Of a stretch of DNA of 64,000 nucleotides, positions 17,360 to 26,475 are shown in pieces; position 1 is the stretch's first letter; each line of letters opens with the position of its first letter. The DNA lies in assembly GCF_016616095.2 (NCBI RefSeq), contig NZ_CP067089.2, positions 2,914,001 through 2,978,000 on the forward strand, in the 5' to 3' direction. A program made the translations under genes and the position numbers. The DNA comes from Breznakiella homolactica (GTDB lineage: Bacteria > Spirochaetota > Spirochaetia > Treponematales > Breznakiellaceae). Under the pieces are notes generated by a model, which saw only the letters and a list, made by a program, of their open reading frames with translations, did no database searches and was not told where the DNA came from.

Positions 17360-18961
17360 CTATGAATTTTCAGCCTCCGCCGACCGGAACGCCGATGGTG
17401 TAATGCCGGTGTGTTTTTTGAAACAGGCGGAGAAATAATACTGATTTGAGTACCCAACCCGTTCACAGATATCCTTTATCGGAAAGCTTGTATTCGACAG
17501 GAGCACCCGGGCTTCGTTAATTCGGGCTGCGGTTATCGCATCACTGATTGTTATTCCCGTTACCATTTTAAAAACAGTACTTAAATGGGAGGAACTGATA
17601 TTTGAATACGAAGCAATATCACTCAGGGAGAGATCCTGGTTGGAATAATTTGAGTCGATAAATTCCTGCACCTGTTTACAGAGCTGATTCTGGTAACTTT
17701 CCCTGGACTGGTGCATGGTTTCACAGATATCCAGGCATATATGTTTGAATTTTGTACATAACTCATCACTGGAAGCGTAGTCATCGATATTCCGGTACAG
17801 CGATAATAGATCGTTCCGTATTTCGCCCATATTGATATCAATGTCATACAGGAATTTAATAATTTTCCCTGTCAGGGAATACAGAATAATAAAGACGTTT
17901 TTTTTATCCTGCTGCATTGAGAATAAAACCGCCAGCTGCTCCATGTACTGTTCTATTCCTTCACTGTCTTTTCGGCAGAGAAATTGAATTAATTTTTCTT
18001 CGAGTGATGAGTTCCATGAATCCTGAGGAGGCCGCCGGTTTGAGAAATCCCGTACGTCAAAGATACTTTTCTGGGGGAAGAAAAAGCGGTATTCCAGAGC
18101 CCTGACCGCGGCCTTGTATGACTCGGAAAGGTGCCAGATTGACGGAACCGTACTCCCGATTCCAATATTGATTTCCAGCGTATGGTACGCTGTCCGCTGA
18201 AGCAGAGCAGTCAGCCGGTCATTTACGAATGCCGCCGCATCGTTTCTGGATTCTCCGTCCAGGCCGAGAATGAGAACCAGGCAGTCGTAGTCAAATAAAA
18301 CACGTACAAAGGGAACCGAAATAAAAAGCTGTTCCATTTCGTTTTTAAGGCCCATCTGACAGATAAAAGCCGCTTCCAATCCGGAACGTTTTTTTACGGC
18401 ATCTATGTTGTGTGTCTCCGCAACCGCGGTAAGGTAAAACCGCGCGGATAACGGAACCGTCAAAAATGGTATATAGTCCGACAGGCGATACTGTGAGGCC
18501 TCAGGATTGCTGTGGATAAGATTATAAAAGAAACTCTGCACCAGCGCATCCCGGCTTTGATGCAGTTCCTCAAGAATCCGGTTCTCCCTGTCGATGGCCT
18601 CGGCCGCCTTTTTTAAAATGCCGTACAGATAGTCGTAATCAACCGGCTTTTCAAGATAATCGAAGGCGCCGATCCTCAGGGCGTCCTGTACATACTGAAA
18701 ATCACTGTAAGCGCTTATAAGGATTATTTTTATTTTATGGCTATCCGCGGTTATTCTTTCAACCATCTCCAATCCCGACATACCGGGCATCCGTATATCG
18801 GAGATGATAATATCGGCGGAAAAATCCTTTAAGTATGAAAGTACACTCTGGCCGTCGCAGAAGCGGCCTGATATTTCGATCCCAAGGCTCTCCCAGTCAA
18901 TGCTGTGGATTATGCCATCCACCGCCAGGGGATTATCATCCACAACCAACGCGCGTTTCAT
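17360..18961 (-). CDS. YesN-type response regulator with AraC DNA-binding domain
   Basis: 533 residues. N-terminal receiver with phosphoacceptor Asp at about residue 55 in IIISDIRMPGMSGLEM and acidic pocket VVDDN. The middle region, about 130-410, shows no domain I recognise by motif. The C-terminal AraC/XylS double helix-turn-helix (LSDIASYSNISSSHLSTVF, then IKDICERVGYSNQYYFSACF) binds DNA. Overlaps the sensor kinase gene by 4 bases (ATGA), so the two are translationally coupled. By position it most likely activates the divergent sugar ABC operon. Confidence 0.92.
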   Translation of the reverse strand: MKRALVVDDNPLAVDGIIHSIDWESLGIEISGRFCDGQSVLSYLKDFSADIIISDIRMPGMSGLEMVERITADSHKIKIILISAYSDFQYVQDALRIGAFDYLEKPVDYDYLYGILKKAAEAIDRENRILEELHQSRDALVQSFFYNLIHSNPEASQYRLSDYIPFLTVPLSARFYLTAVAETHNIDAVKKRSGLEAAFICQMGLKNEMEQLFISVPFVRVLFDYDCLVLILGLDGESRNDAAAFVNDRLTALLQRTAYHTLEINIGIGSTVPSIWHLSESYKAAVRALEYRFFFPQKSIFDVRDFSNRRPPQDSWNSSLEEKLIQFLCRKDSEGIEQYMEQLAVLFSMQQDKKNVFIILYSLTGKIIKFLYDIDINMGEIRNDLLSLYRNIDDYASSDELCTKFKHICLDICETMHQSRESYQNQLCKQVQEFIDSNYSNQDLSLSDIASYSNISSSHLSTVFKMVTGITISDAITAARINEARVLLSNTSFPIKDICERVGYSNQYYFSACFKKHTGITPSAFRSAEAENS

Positions 18962-20784
18962 GGCAGCAGTTCCTCCGAAAACATCTGGGGCATAGTAATA
19001 ATCACCATGGTTCCTGTCCCCTCAGAACTTTTTATTTTTAAATCCGCCATTCCCCCGGAATACAGATTGAGTCTGGTACTGACATTCCACAGACCATAGT
19101 GGCCTTCCGGTTCGGGCTGAGATCTAAGCAGAATACCGGTAAGTGCGGAAACCTGTTCTTTGGACATTCCGACCCCATTATCGGCAACGGTAATTCTGAT
19201 CTGGTCGTCGGCATATTCAACAGCGACGGATATGACTAACGGAATCTGTCCCGGAAGGGATCCGTGGATTATACAGTTTTCCACAATGGGCTGGAGGGTA
19301 AATTTGCAGATCAGAAAATTCCCGATTCCCTCATCAAGATGTATACTCCATTCAAGACTGCCTCTCCGGCAGAGGGATTCAATTTCAAGATATGTTGATA
19401 CCATTTCGGCTTCGTCATGTATTGGAATAAGGTCGTCTGATCCCCGGAGGAGCTGGCGGTAGAACTTGGCAAGTTTGGTTATCATTGAATTCGCCATGGA
19501 TATATCACCCATAGTCTGGGCGGTTTTAATCGACTCAAGGATGTTATACAGAAAGTGCGGATTGATTTTTGACTGAAGCAGTTTGTACTTGAGCCGGGAC
19601 TCTTCCATCTTCATATCCAGAATTTTTCCGAAGCTTTCCTCCAGTCTTTCAGACATTCGGACAAAGTCAACCGCGAGCTCGTCGATTTCATCCCGTGTAC
19701 GCGGCGGCTTAGAAGTCATCCCGGAAAGGCTTTCTATCAGTTCCGTATTTTCCGATGTCTGAAAATCCCGGATTGTTTTTCCCAGGGTATATATTCTGCC
19801 GGTAACCATCCTGGAAAGCCGTATTCCAAGCAGGAATAAAACCGGTATCAGAAGAATGAGTGCGATAAGGAGTATCCGTATCAGGACAAAAGAACTGTCC
19901 CGGATATAACTATCCGGAATAAAGGTGACCATAATCCAGTCGGAGATCCCTAATGTTTTCATAATGATATTCTGCCCGGACCCCAGAGAAAAAAGCTCGC
20001 CCTCTTCCGCCTTCAGAACAGTCCGGACAATAGTATCCGGCAGCCCTGTTCCGATCTGCGACTCATCAGAATGGGCGACCACAATACCGCTGCGGTCAAT
20101 GATGCAGGTTTCGAGACCGGGAGCGATAGGAAGTTCCGCCAGGATACCGCTCAGTTCACCGCAGCTAATATTAACAAAATAAACCGCATTTATTTTCTGC
20201 GTTGCGATATTGCGGATGGACCGGTAACAGGAAATATAATTTACATTTCTCAGGCGGCCCAGATTCACGATCAGCAGTTCCTGTTCAAGGAAAAGCTTCC
20301 ATTTTAAATCTATTCCGCTCTGCAGCAGATGGTCCGGCGACAGCCCAAGCTGTTCAATTGAGCTGAGAGTACGGAACATAAAACCCTCTCTGCTGATAAA
20401 ATTATCATCCGGAAGATATACCACAATATTGAGAAGATTGAATGAATATTCCAAGGAAGAAATAAACCGCCGGATATGTCCGTACAGCGAGAGGTACTGG
20501 GTGATAGACTCTTCAGGAGTCGCGGTCAATGTATAAACGTAATACTGCAGGGATTCCGCCACTCGCTCCATCTGGGAAATACGTTCATTGATACTGTAAA
20601 AAAGCTGATTGTTGGCCGACTCAACAGTCCCGAGAATACGTTCACGGGCGATCGTAAACGCGGTCCTGTAGCTTAGGTATCCCACAAGAACAAGAGGTAT
20701 AAATGAAAAAATAAAAAATGCCAGCAGAATTTTTTCCCGGAATCCGTGAAACCTAAAACGGCTGAGCGGCGGCAGATCGATCAT
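18958..20784 (-). CDS. YesM-type sensor histidine kinase
   Basis: 608 residues. Membrane helix about 18-38, extracytoplasmic Cache-like sensor to about 290, second membrane helix about 295-320, HAMP linker, then a His_kinase domain. The phosphorylated His is about residue 410 in KINPHFLYNILESI. The ATPase region has IVENCIIHG (N box), VADNGVGM and the closing EGTGTMVIITMP. These kinases usually pair with YesN regulators and sense extracellular sugars, often through a solute-binding protein; the divergent importer supports this. Confidence 0.92.
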   Translation of the reverse strand: MIDLPPLSRFRFHGFREKILLAFFIFSFIPLVLVGYLSYRTAFTIARERILGTVESANNQLFYSINERISQMERVAESLQYYVYTLTATPEESITQYLSLYGHIRRFISSLEYSFNLLNIVVYLPDDNFISREGFMFRTLSSIEQLGLSPDHLLQSGIDLKWKLFLEQELLIVNLGRLRNVNYISCYRSIRNIATQKINAVYFVNISCGELSGILAELPIAPGLETCIIDRSGIVVAHSDESQIGTGLPDTIVRTVLKAEEGELFSLGSGQNIIMKTLGISDWIMVTFIPDSYIRDSSFVLIRILLIALILLIPVLFLLGIRLSRMVTGRIYTLGKTIRDFQTSENTELIESLSGMTSKPPRTRDEIDELAVDFVRMSERLEESFGKILDMKMEESRLKYKLLQSKINPHFLYNILESIKTAQTMGDISMANSMITKLAKFYRQLLRGSDDLIPIHDEAEMVSTYLEIESLCRRGSLEWSIHLDEGIGNFLICKFTLQPIVENCIIHGSLPGQIPLVISVAVEYADDQIRITVADNGVGMSKEQVSALTGILLRSQPEPEGHYGLWNVSTRLNLYSGGMADLKIKSSEGTGTMVIITMPQMFSEELLP

Positions 20785-20806
20785 AACTACCCTACATCTT
20801 CACAAC

Positions 20807-20822
20807 ACAATAGTATTATTGT
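20807..20822. promoter_or_regulatory. Inverted repeat between the yesM-like gene and the sugar ABC operon
   Basis: ACAATA-GTAT-TATTGT is a perfect dyad 23 bases upstream of the kinase start and 137 bases before the solute-binding-protein start. It is a candidate binding site for the AraC-type regulator or another regulator. The rest of the 174-base gap is AT-rich with no clear promoter. Confidence 0.4.
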
Positions 20823-20958
20823 CAACAAAAAAGTTTTATACCCCGGATACAGCCAATAAAAATATAAACGTATCGAAAAAAATTATATTTACATATTGGA
20901 AATCGATGGTATACCTGGGGTATCGATTGCATTATTTCCACGCGAAGGAGGAGTATCC

Positions 20959-22221
20959 ATGAAAAAAAGAAAATTGCATCCAGCAATAGTAAGCGCAGTG
21001 ATTGCAGTATTAGTTATTACCGGCTGCTCAAAAAAAGAAGCATCGGGAAACGGAGGAGCATCGGCTTCACCGGATCAGACCCTTACCCTGACCATTATGA
21101 GTGTCGACTCAACGAAATCAGGCTATGCAGACTGGATTGCGGACATTGAAAAGGCATGTAATCTGAAAATAACCACCATCGATATGCCCACAAACACCCA
21201 TGACCGCCAGGCTAAAATCACGACCATACTTTCGTCAGGTGACAGCAGTGTGGATATTTTCACAATAAATGATGAGATGTATACGGCCTTTAAAAATACC
21301 GGCTGGCTCGAACCGCTCCAGAATACGGTAATGACCGGAGAAGTCCAGCAGCAGTATCCTCAGGGATACCTTAAAGACATGGCCACTGCCAGAAATGGCA
21401 GTATCTATACAGTGCCTATGTATTTCAATGTACTCGGGTTTTTTGTCAATCAGCAGAAAATGAAAGAAGCCGGTTTGTCATCCATTGATACCTACGACGA
21501 CTTTATCACGTTCATTACAAAAACAAGCGGCAACGGAAAGTGGGGATACGGCGGCGCCTGGGAAACCACATACGTATTCAATGAAATCGGTACATTCGTA
21601 AACCTGTTCGGCGGAGACTTCTTTGACTGGAACAACCCGAAAACACAGCAGGCGGTTAAGCTCATGTACGATATGTGTCACAGCCTCAAGGCAACTCCCC
21701 TGTCACAGCTCGCCGATCAATACGATCCCATGCGGCAGAATCTTATTGACGGAACGTATGCAAGCTGTTTCATGTGGGCGACCCAGATTGCCCGGGTCCG
21801 TGACGCGGAGGCATACGGCGATGACAAAATAAAAATGGTTGTTCCTCCGACATTTGAAACCCGCAGCGCCTATTGCTCTGCCTGGCATTTTGTTTTGAAC
21901 TCCGCGTCGAAAAATAAGGAAGCTGCCCGCCGATTCCTGACTTACAGTACAACCAAGGAAGCTGGTATGTCCTATTCAAAAACCTTCGGAAACATGCCTG
22001 CCAGGATGGACGTGATTATGGACCCGTCATTCTCACTGACCGGCATCGAGGAATTCCGTACGTATATGCAGGATGTGACTATCCGCGGACGCCCCATGGT
22101 TCCGGAAACAATGGAACATATTGCCGGTATCGGAGCGCTGTTCCAGCAGCTGGTTACCGACGAAATCAATATGGACACATTCTTCAGGATGGCCCAGCAG
22201 GAAACGGAAAAATATCTGTAG
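20959..22221 (+). CDS. Sugar ABC transporter substrate-binding lipoprotein
   Basis: 420 residues from the ATG at 20959 (AAGGAGGAG upstream). An in-frame start at 20896 is rejected because the signal peptide begins here: MKKRKLHP, hydrophobic stretch, lipobox VITGC at about residues 22-26. The mature part has the family-1 solute-binding fold (ILSSGDSSVDIFTINDEM, then GSIYTVPMYFNVLGFFVN). Role: captures an extracytoplasmic sugar, probably an oligosaccharide, and delivers it to the two permeases downstream. First gene of the operon. The ligand cannot be told, though the GH172-type enzyme in the operon hints at a fructo- or arabinofuranose oligosaccharide. Confidence 0.92.
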   Translation: MKKRKLHPAIVSAVIAVLVITGCSKKEASGNGGASASPDQTLTLTIMSVDSTKSGYADWIADIEKACNLKITTIDMPTNTHDRQAKITTILSSGDSSVDIFTINDEMYTAFKNTGWLEPLQNTVMTGEVQQQYPQGYLKDMATARNGSIYTVPMYFNVLGFFVNQQKMKEAGLSSIDTYDDFITFITKTSGNGKWGYGGAWETTYVFNEIGTFVNLFGGDFFDWNNPKTQQAVKLMYDMCHSLKATPLSQLADQYDPMRQNLIDGTYASCFMWATQIARVRDAEAYGDDKIKMVVPPTFETRSAYCSAWHFVLNSASKNKEAARRFLTYSTTKEAGMSYSKTFGNMPARMDVIMDPSFSLTGIEEFRTYMQDVTIRGRPMVPETMEHIAGIGALFQQLVTDEINMDTFFRMAQQETEKYL

Positions 22222-22283
22222 TCCATACCGGATTATCCGGCAGGCCGGTCCCAGCCTGCCGTTTCTATGGGGATGATTATTTT

Positions 22284-23165
22284 ATGGAAACGAAAAAGCA
22301 CAGACCGCTCCTTGTTGCATGGCTGCTGGTCACACCGGTTCTTCTGCTCCGGGGATTTACGACAATTTATCCTGTATGTGTTACCTTCTGGACAAGCTTC
22401 TTCGACATAAGGCTGCTGCGCAGTCCGGACCCGGTTTTTATCGGCTTAAAAAATTATATTCAAATTTTTACCGATCCAAAACTTATCAAGTCCCTTCAAT
22501 TTACGGGGATCTTCACGGTAACCTCCATGGCTTTCCATGTGGTAATAGGGATCTGTCTGGCGCTGCTGCTTAATGTTTCTTTTAAGGGGAAAAAATTTCT
22601 CCGTTCCATTGTGCTTATCCCCTGGGCCATGCCCATGGTTGTTGTGGGTATTGCCGCGCGCTGGGCATTCAACAATAACTATGGGTTGATAAACGATCTG
22701 ATCCGCCGGATTATTCCGTCATTCCACTTCGACTGGCTCGTATATCCCGCATCAGCCCGGGCGGCAGTAATCATGGTCGACCTATGGAAGGATATACCCT
22801 ATTTCTCAATCCTGGTGCTAGCCGCGCTGCAGTTCATACCCAACGAAGTCTATGAAGCCGCCCGTATTGACGGGGCCAATAAAATACAGGCCTTTTTCCG
22901 GATTACGCTGCCAAGCATAATAAAAACCGTTTTAACCCTGTGCATATTCTTTACCACTTGGCGTATCATAAGTTTCGATGTGGTATACACCATGACATCG
23001 GGCGGCCCCGGCAATTCAACATCCCTGCTGGCATACCGTATTATGACCGAAGCCTTCACGAATCTTAATATAGGATACGCATCGGCTATTGCGGTGGTGC
23101 TGTTTCTTATTCTGATTGCCATCAGTTCAATAAATATACTTTTTATCAGGCGTATGAATGACTAG
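22284..23165 (+). CDS. Sugar ABC transporter permease, MalF/UgpA type
   Basis: 293 residues with six predicted membrane helices. The cytoplasmic EAA loop reads YEAARIDGANKIQAFFRITLP, the docking site for the ATPase. Forms a heterodimeric channel with the next gene product. No ATPase gene is in the operon; CUT1 importers commonly share one MsmK-type ATPase encoded elsewhere, so this is expected rather than a defect. Confidence 0.92.
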   Translation: METKKHRPLLVAWLLVTPVLLLRGFTTIYPVCVTFWTSFFDIRLLRSPDPVFIGLKNYIQIFTDPKLIKSLQFTGIFTVTSMAFHVVIGICLALLLNVSFKGKKFLRSIVLIPWAMPMVVVGIAARWAFNNNYGLINDLIRRIIPSFHFDWLVYPASARAAVIMVDLWKDIPYFSILVLAALQFIPNEVYEAARIDGANKIQAFFRITLPSIIKTVLTLCIFFTTWRIISFDVVYTMTSGGPGNSTSLLAYRIMTEAFTNLNIGYASAIAVVLFLILIAISSINILFIRRMND

Positions 23166-23175
23166 GAGGAAACCC

Positions 23176-24012
23176 ATGCTGTTATCCGCGCGCCGCAAAA
23201 CCAGTGTTACCGTCTGGATATTCACCATCATCGTTGCCATGGTTATCATAATTCCGCTTTACTGGATTTTTATCTCATCCATAACACCGGAAAATGAGTT
23301 ATTTACATCGCCGATTAATTATATACCGAAGAACCCAACCATACGGCATTACCAAACTCTGTTCATGAATCTTAATCTGGGCAGAAAACTGTTCAACACC
23401 CTTTTTATTACAACCTGTTCACTGTTTATCAGTACGGTTATCTGTCTCATGGCGGCGTACGGTTTTACCCGGTATTCCAGCAAGGCGCTCCGTATTGCCC
23501 AGCTGGCAATCGTCTTTTCCGTCATGATTCCGGCTATTGTAAAAGCCCGGCCATTATACAACTTTCTCCGCATGACCGGACTCCACGATACATTCCCGGG
23601 ACTGATACTGCTGTATACCAGCAACCTGATCCCATTCACCATGCTGATACTATCCAATTTCCTCGGCAATATACCGAAATCCATCGAGGAGGCCGCGGAC
23701 CTTGACGGCGCAATATTCCATCAGAAGCTTCGGTATATCATCCTGCCTTTAATGCGTCCGGCAATAGCGACCATACTGATAATAAATTTCATTACCTGTC
23801 TCAACGATCTCTTTACACCGCTGTTTTATTCCAATTCCATTGAAGTGCTCAGTGTCGCTATCACAACGCTGCCGACCAAGGACCAGTATTCCATGCCCTG
23901 GGAACTGATAAGCGCAATGGGTTGGTTCATTGTCTTTCCTATTATAATTTTCGTCTTCATTTTTGAGAAATATATAATGGAAGGCATCATGGCCGGCGGA
24001 GTGAAATCATAA
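23176..24012 (+). CDS. Sugar ABC transporter permease, MalG/UgpE type
   Basis: 278 residues from the ATG at 23176, chosen because AGGAGG sits six bases before it. The in-frame ATG at 23158 would overlap the previous gene and lacks a site. Six membrane helices. EAA loop EEAADLDGAIFHQKLRYIIL near the middle. Partner of the preceding permease in the CUT1-type importer. Confidence 0.92.
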   Translation: MLLSARRKTSVTVWIFTIIVAMVIIIPLYWIFISSITPENELFTSPINYIPKNPTIRHYQTLFMNLNLGRKLFNTLFITTCSLFISTVICLMAAYGFTRYSSKALRIAQLAIVFSVMIPAIVKARPLYNFLRMTGLHDTFPGLILLYTSNLIPFTMLILSNFLGNIPKSIEEAADLDGAIFHQKLRYIILPLMRPAIATILIINFITCLNDLFTPLFYSNSIEVLSVAITTLPTKDQYSMPWELISAMGWFIVFPIIIFVFIFEKYIMEGIMAGGVKS

Positions 24013-24022
24013 GGAGTTTTTT

Positions 24023-25138
24023 ATGTTTAATACCAATCCGTTTACCAATTCCCTGACAGCCCTGCCGCTGATTAATAACGGAAGGAGCCGGGCGATCAAC
24101 ATGGAAAATCCCACCGGAGAAAAAGGAAAAGGCGGAACCGCCGACGGGATCCTCGGACCGGCCCGGAAGGGTTCGGCGGCAATCCGGGGATTTAAATCCG
24201 GGGAAACGAAACTGCTGGCCGACATCGATGGCCCCGGGGTCATAAACCATATCTGGATGACCGTACCCGACAAAAGCGACCATGATTTTTTCGTACTATG
24301 CGATGTCGTCCTGAGAATATACTGGGATGATGAGGAAACACCTTCGGTGGAATGTCCCATAGGGGATTTTTTCTGCAACGGTTTCGGGACAGGATGCAGT
24401 ATCAATTCCCTTCCGGTCGCCGTCAATCCGGACAAGGGCTTTAATATGTATTTTCCGATGCCTTTCAGGCAAAAGGCGAAAATCACCGTGGAAAACCAGC
24501 ACGGCGCCGATGTACGGGCTTTTTTTTACCAGATTGACTACTGTCTTTACGATTCTCTGCCCGAAGAAACAGCGTATTTCCACGCCCAATGGCGTCGGGA
24601 ACGGCTGACAACAAAAACGGAGGACTATACTATACTCGATGGAGTACAGGGACGGGGCCATTATGTTGGGACCTACATGGCTATTACGACTCTGGAACGG
24701 TACTGGTGGGGTGAAGGTGAAGTAAAATTCTTCCTGGATGGAGATGACCCCTATCCGACCATCTGCGGAACCGGCTTGGAGGATTATTTCGGCGGAGCCT
24801 GGGGATTTGTGGAAGACCAGCGGCGGGAAACTCCCGCCAGGGAAATACTGTACCAGACACCATTCCTCGGGTTTCCGTTCTACGCCGACCGGGAAAAAAA
24901 CCACAGCTGGCGTTTTGAAGGCAGCTGTCCGCCCATGAGGGGACTCTACCGATGGCATATTATGGATCCGGTCCGGTTCACGGAAAATCTGAAAGTTACG
25001 GTTCAGCAGATTGGAATTTGCCACAAGGGCCTTTTCGAGCGGCAGGATGATATTGCTACAGTGGCGTATTGGTACCAGAGTGAACCTCACGGAGCTTTTC
25101 CGGTGCTTCCGCCCAAGGAATACCGCTGGCCGCGCTGA
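24023..25138 (+). CDS. GH172 (DUF2961) family glycoside hydrolase
   Basis: 371 residues without signal peptide, so probably cytoplasmic and acting on the imported sugar. Recognisable DUF2961 features: GVINHIWMTVPDK, the VECPIGDFF segment, and GTGLEDYFGGAWGF with the conserved acidic residue, followed by RWHIMDPVRF. Known: DUF2961 proteins were reclassified as GH172, with difructose-anhydride (alpha-fructofuranose) and D-arabinofuranose activities described. Last gene of the importer operon, 10 bases after the permease, ribosome site AAGGAG. The exact linkage cut is inference. Confidence 0.85.
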   Translation: MFNTNPFTNSLTALPLINNGRSRAINMENPTGEKGKGGTADGILGPARKGSAAIRGFKSGETKLLADIDGPGVINHIWMTVPDKSDHDFFVLCDVVLRIYWDDEETPSVECPIGDFFCNGFGTGCSINSLPVAVNPDKGFNMYFPMPFRQKAKITVENQHGADVRAFFYQIDYCLYDSLPEETAYFHAQWRRERLTTKTEDYTILDGVQGRGHYVGTYMAITTLERYWWGEGEVKFFLDGDDPYPTICGTGLEDYFGGAWGFVEDQRRETPAREILYQTPFLGFPFYADREKNHSWRFEGSCPPMRGLYRWHIMDPVRFTENLKVTVQQIGICHKGLFERQDDIATVAYWYQSEPHGAFPVLPPKEYRWPR

Positions 25139-25190
25139 CCAAAGGATCAGGAACAGCCTGTTTCCCATATATTTCGGTCATAACACTCTA

Positions 25191-25219
25191 TTGACGATTA
25201 GTATATATTATAGTAATAT
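25191..25219 (+). promoter_or_regulatory. Sigma-70 promoter with internal dyad upstream of the CMD/PadR genes
   Basis: TTGACG (25191-25196), 17 bases, TAATAT (25214-25219), 25 bases before the start codon. The spacer and -10 contain TTAGTATA-TAT-TATAGTAA (25198-25216), an inverted repeat with one mismatch per arm. This is a good position for autorepression by the PadR protein encoded two genes down. The 13-mer AGTATATATTATA (25200-25212) recurs inverted at 26350-26362. Confidence 0.65.
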
Positions 25220-25243
25220 AATAAACACTAAAGGAGATATACC

Positions 25244-25555
25244 ATGGGAAGTGTAAGCGGCGGATTCATGAGTTTTATGCAGGAATCGGGCGGCGCGGGA
25301 AAATCATATATGGAATGGGTTTCGGCTATGGCCGAAACCAGCGCGCTGGATGAAAAGACCCGGGAACTGGCGTACCTGTCGGTGCTGGCGGCGGTCCGTC
25401 TGACCGGAGGACTCCCCTTTCACGTGGCCTCCGCGAAAAAAGCCGGCGCCACCCGGGATGAAGTAAAAAGCGCTATTCTGGTGGGAATGCCCGCGGCGGG
25501 ACTCGCGGTAATCGAGGCCTTTGATATTGCGCTAACAAGCTATGATGAAGCATAA
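25244..25555 (+). CDS. Carboxymuconolactone decarboxylase (CMD/AhpD-fold) family protein lacking the CxxC motif
   Basis: 103 residues, the size of single-domain CMD proteins. The fold pattern is clear: LDEKTRELAYLSVLAAVRL, then FHVASAKKAGATRDEVKSAI. AhpD-like members carry Cys-x-x-Cys just before the conserved His; here the segment reads TGGLPFHV with no Cys at all, so thiol peroxidase-type chemistry is not expected. Function unknown; it may bind a small molecule. Good ribosome site AAAGGAG. The PadR regulator begins 6 bases after its stop, so the two form an operon under the promoter at 25191. Confidence 0.85.
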   Translation: MGSVSGGFMSFMQESGGAGKSYMEWVSAMAETSALDEKTRELAYLSVLAAVRLTGGLPFHVASAKKAGATRDEVKSAILVGMPAAGLAVIEAFDIALTSYDEA

Positions 25556-25561
25556 TGGGGC

Positions 25562-26149
25562 ATGTCCGCCATTGATTTAATCCTGCTGGGGCTGGTTTTG
25601 GAACAGCCCCGGAGCGCCTATGAAATCCAGAAACAGATAGAGTACCGGAATATCGGGAAATGGGTCAGGATCAGTTCGCCTTCGGTGTATAAAAAGGTCC
25701 TGGTGCTGGAGCAGAAAGGGTATCTGGAAAGCAGAGCCGTGAGGGAAAGCAGAATGCCGGAAAAAACCGTGTATTCCGTTACCGGCGAGGGACACAGGCA
25801 TTTCCTCAGCCTTATGGAAACCACCGCCGCGGCGCCGGTCCAGGCGGTATTCGACTTTAACGCGGTCATCGCTAATCTTCATAAAATACCGAAACAGGAC
25901 GCTCTCAGGCTGCTGTCCGCCATTGAGGAAAACATCAGAACCATAAAGGACGAACTCGATACCTACCTTGCGGAGCGGCAGCATATCCCCCTGCCGGGGA
26001 TGGCGGTTATGGACCAGCAGAAGGGGATATTCGAATCCCTCCTTGCATGGATCGGCGGGTTCCGGCAGAAGTTCCGGAAAGCGCCTCTGTCCGGTCCGGA
26101 CGGGAATCCGCCGCGAAACGGCTCCGGCCATCCTCCCCGCACAGCATAG
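25562..26149 (+). CDS. PadR-family transcriptional regulator
   Basis: 195 residues. N-terminal winged helix-turn-helix of PadR type: LILLGLVLEQPRSAYEIQKQ, SSPSVYKKVLVLEQKGYLES, then a wing (TVYSVTGEGHRHFLSL). The C-terminal helical domain is the usual dimerisation part, followed by a Pro/Gly-rich tail of about 25 residues. PadR proteins are usually repressors released by a small ligand and often control the adjacent gene, here the CMD protein. ATG at 25562; no strong ribosome site, probably coupled to the upstream gene. Confidence 0.88.
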   Translation: MSAIDLILLGLVLEQPRSAYEIQKQIEYRNIGKWVRISSPSVYKKVLVLEQKGYLESRAVRESRMPEKTVYSVTGEGHRHFLSLMETTAAAPVQAVFDFNAVIANLHKIPKQDALRLLSAIEENIRTIKDELDTYLAERQHIPLPGMAVMDQQKGIFESLLAWIGGFRQKFRKAPLSGPDGNPPRNGSGHPPRTA

Positions 26150-26335
26150 GAAAATCAGTTCTCCGGATACTGCCGCAGCGTGTCACCGGCTGGCGGTCCC
26201 AGAACACAGCCTGAAGAGTTCCCCCATACCCAGCCTCCTCTGAAGCGGCATGACATCGTTTTCCCGTGTTTCCCGGCCGGGTAACCACGCCCCGTCCCTT
26301 GACGGGAACACCGGTTATGCATAGGATATGAATAT
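26150..26335. other. GC-rich intergenic stretch between the padR-type gene and the rnf promoter region
   Basis: No supported gene. Several short palindromes are present (CCCGGCCGGG at 26272-26281, TCCC-TTGAC-GGGA near 26297-26309), which could help terminate the padR transcript. There is no T-run. Confidence 0.4.
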
Positions 26336-26366
26336 AATAAATATACTTATATAATATATACTTATT
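26336..26366. promoter_or_regulatory. AT-rich repeat with the CMD/PadR 13-mer, upstream of rnfC
   Basis: Two copies of TATACTTAT (26342-26350 and 26357-26365) flank AATA-rich sequence. The segment TATAATATATACT (26350-26362) is the exact reverse complement of AGTATATATTATA in the CMD/PadR promoter. It ends about 55 bases upstream of the rnf -35 box. Candidate second site for the PadR regulator, which would link it to rnf expression; this is inference from the shared 13-mer only. Confidence 0.35.
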
Positions 26367-26416
26367 CGTAACCGGAAAAACAGGGGAGAGATCCTGTCGC
26401 GCCCAAAAGACTACAT

Positions 26417-26445
26417 TTGACAGTACTTTTTTTCTATAGTATAGA
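26417..26445 (+). promoter_or_regulatory. Strong sigma-70 promoter of the rnf operon
   Basis: Consensus TTGACA (26417-26422), 17-base spacer, TATAGA (26440-26445), 30 bases before the rnfC start. Confidence 0.75.
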
Positions 26446-26475
26446 TGCGGTTTATTGAAAGGAGAGCCTGTACTT

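Noticed and set aside
26183..26227. 14-codon minus-strand frame with a perfect GGAGG site six bases before ATG
   Set aside because: No gene lies downstream on that strand and it is convergent with the padR-type gene; one good site in GC-rich sequence can be chance.
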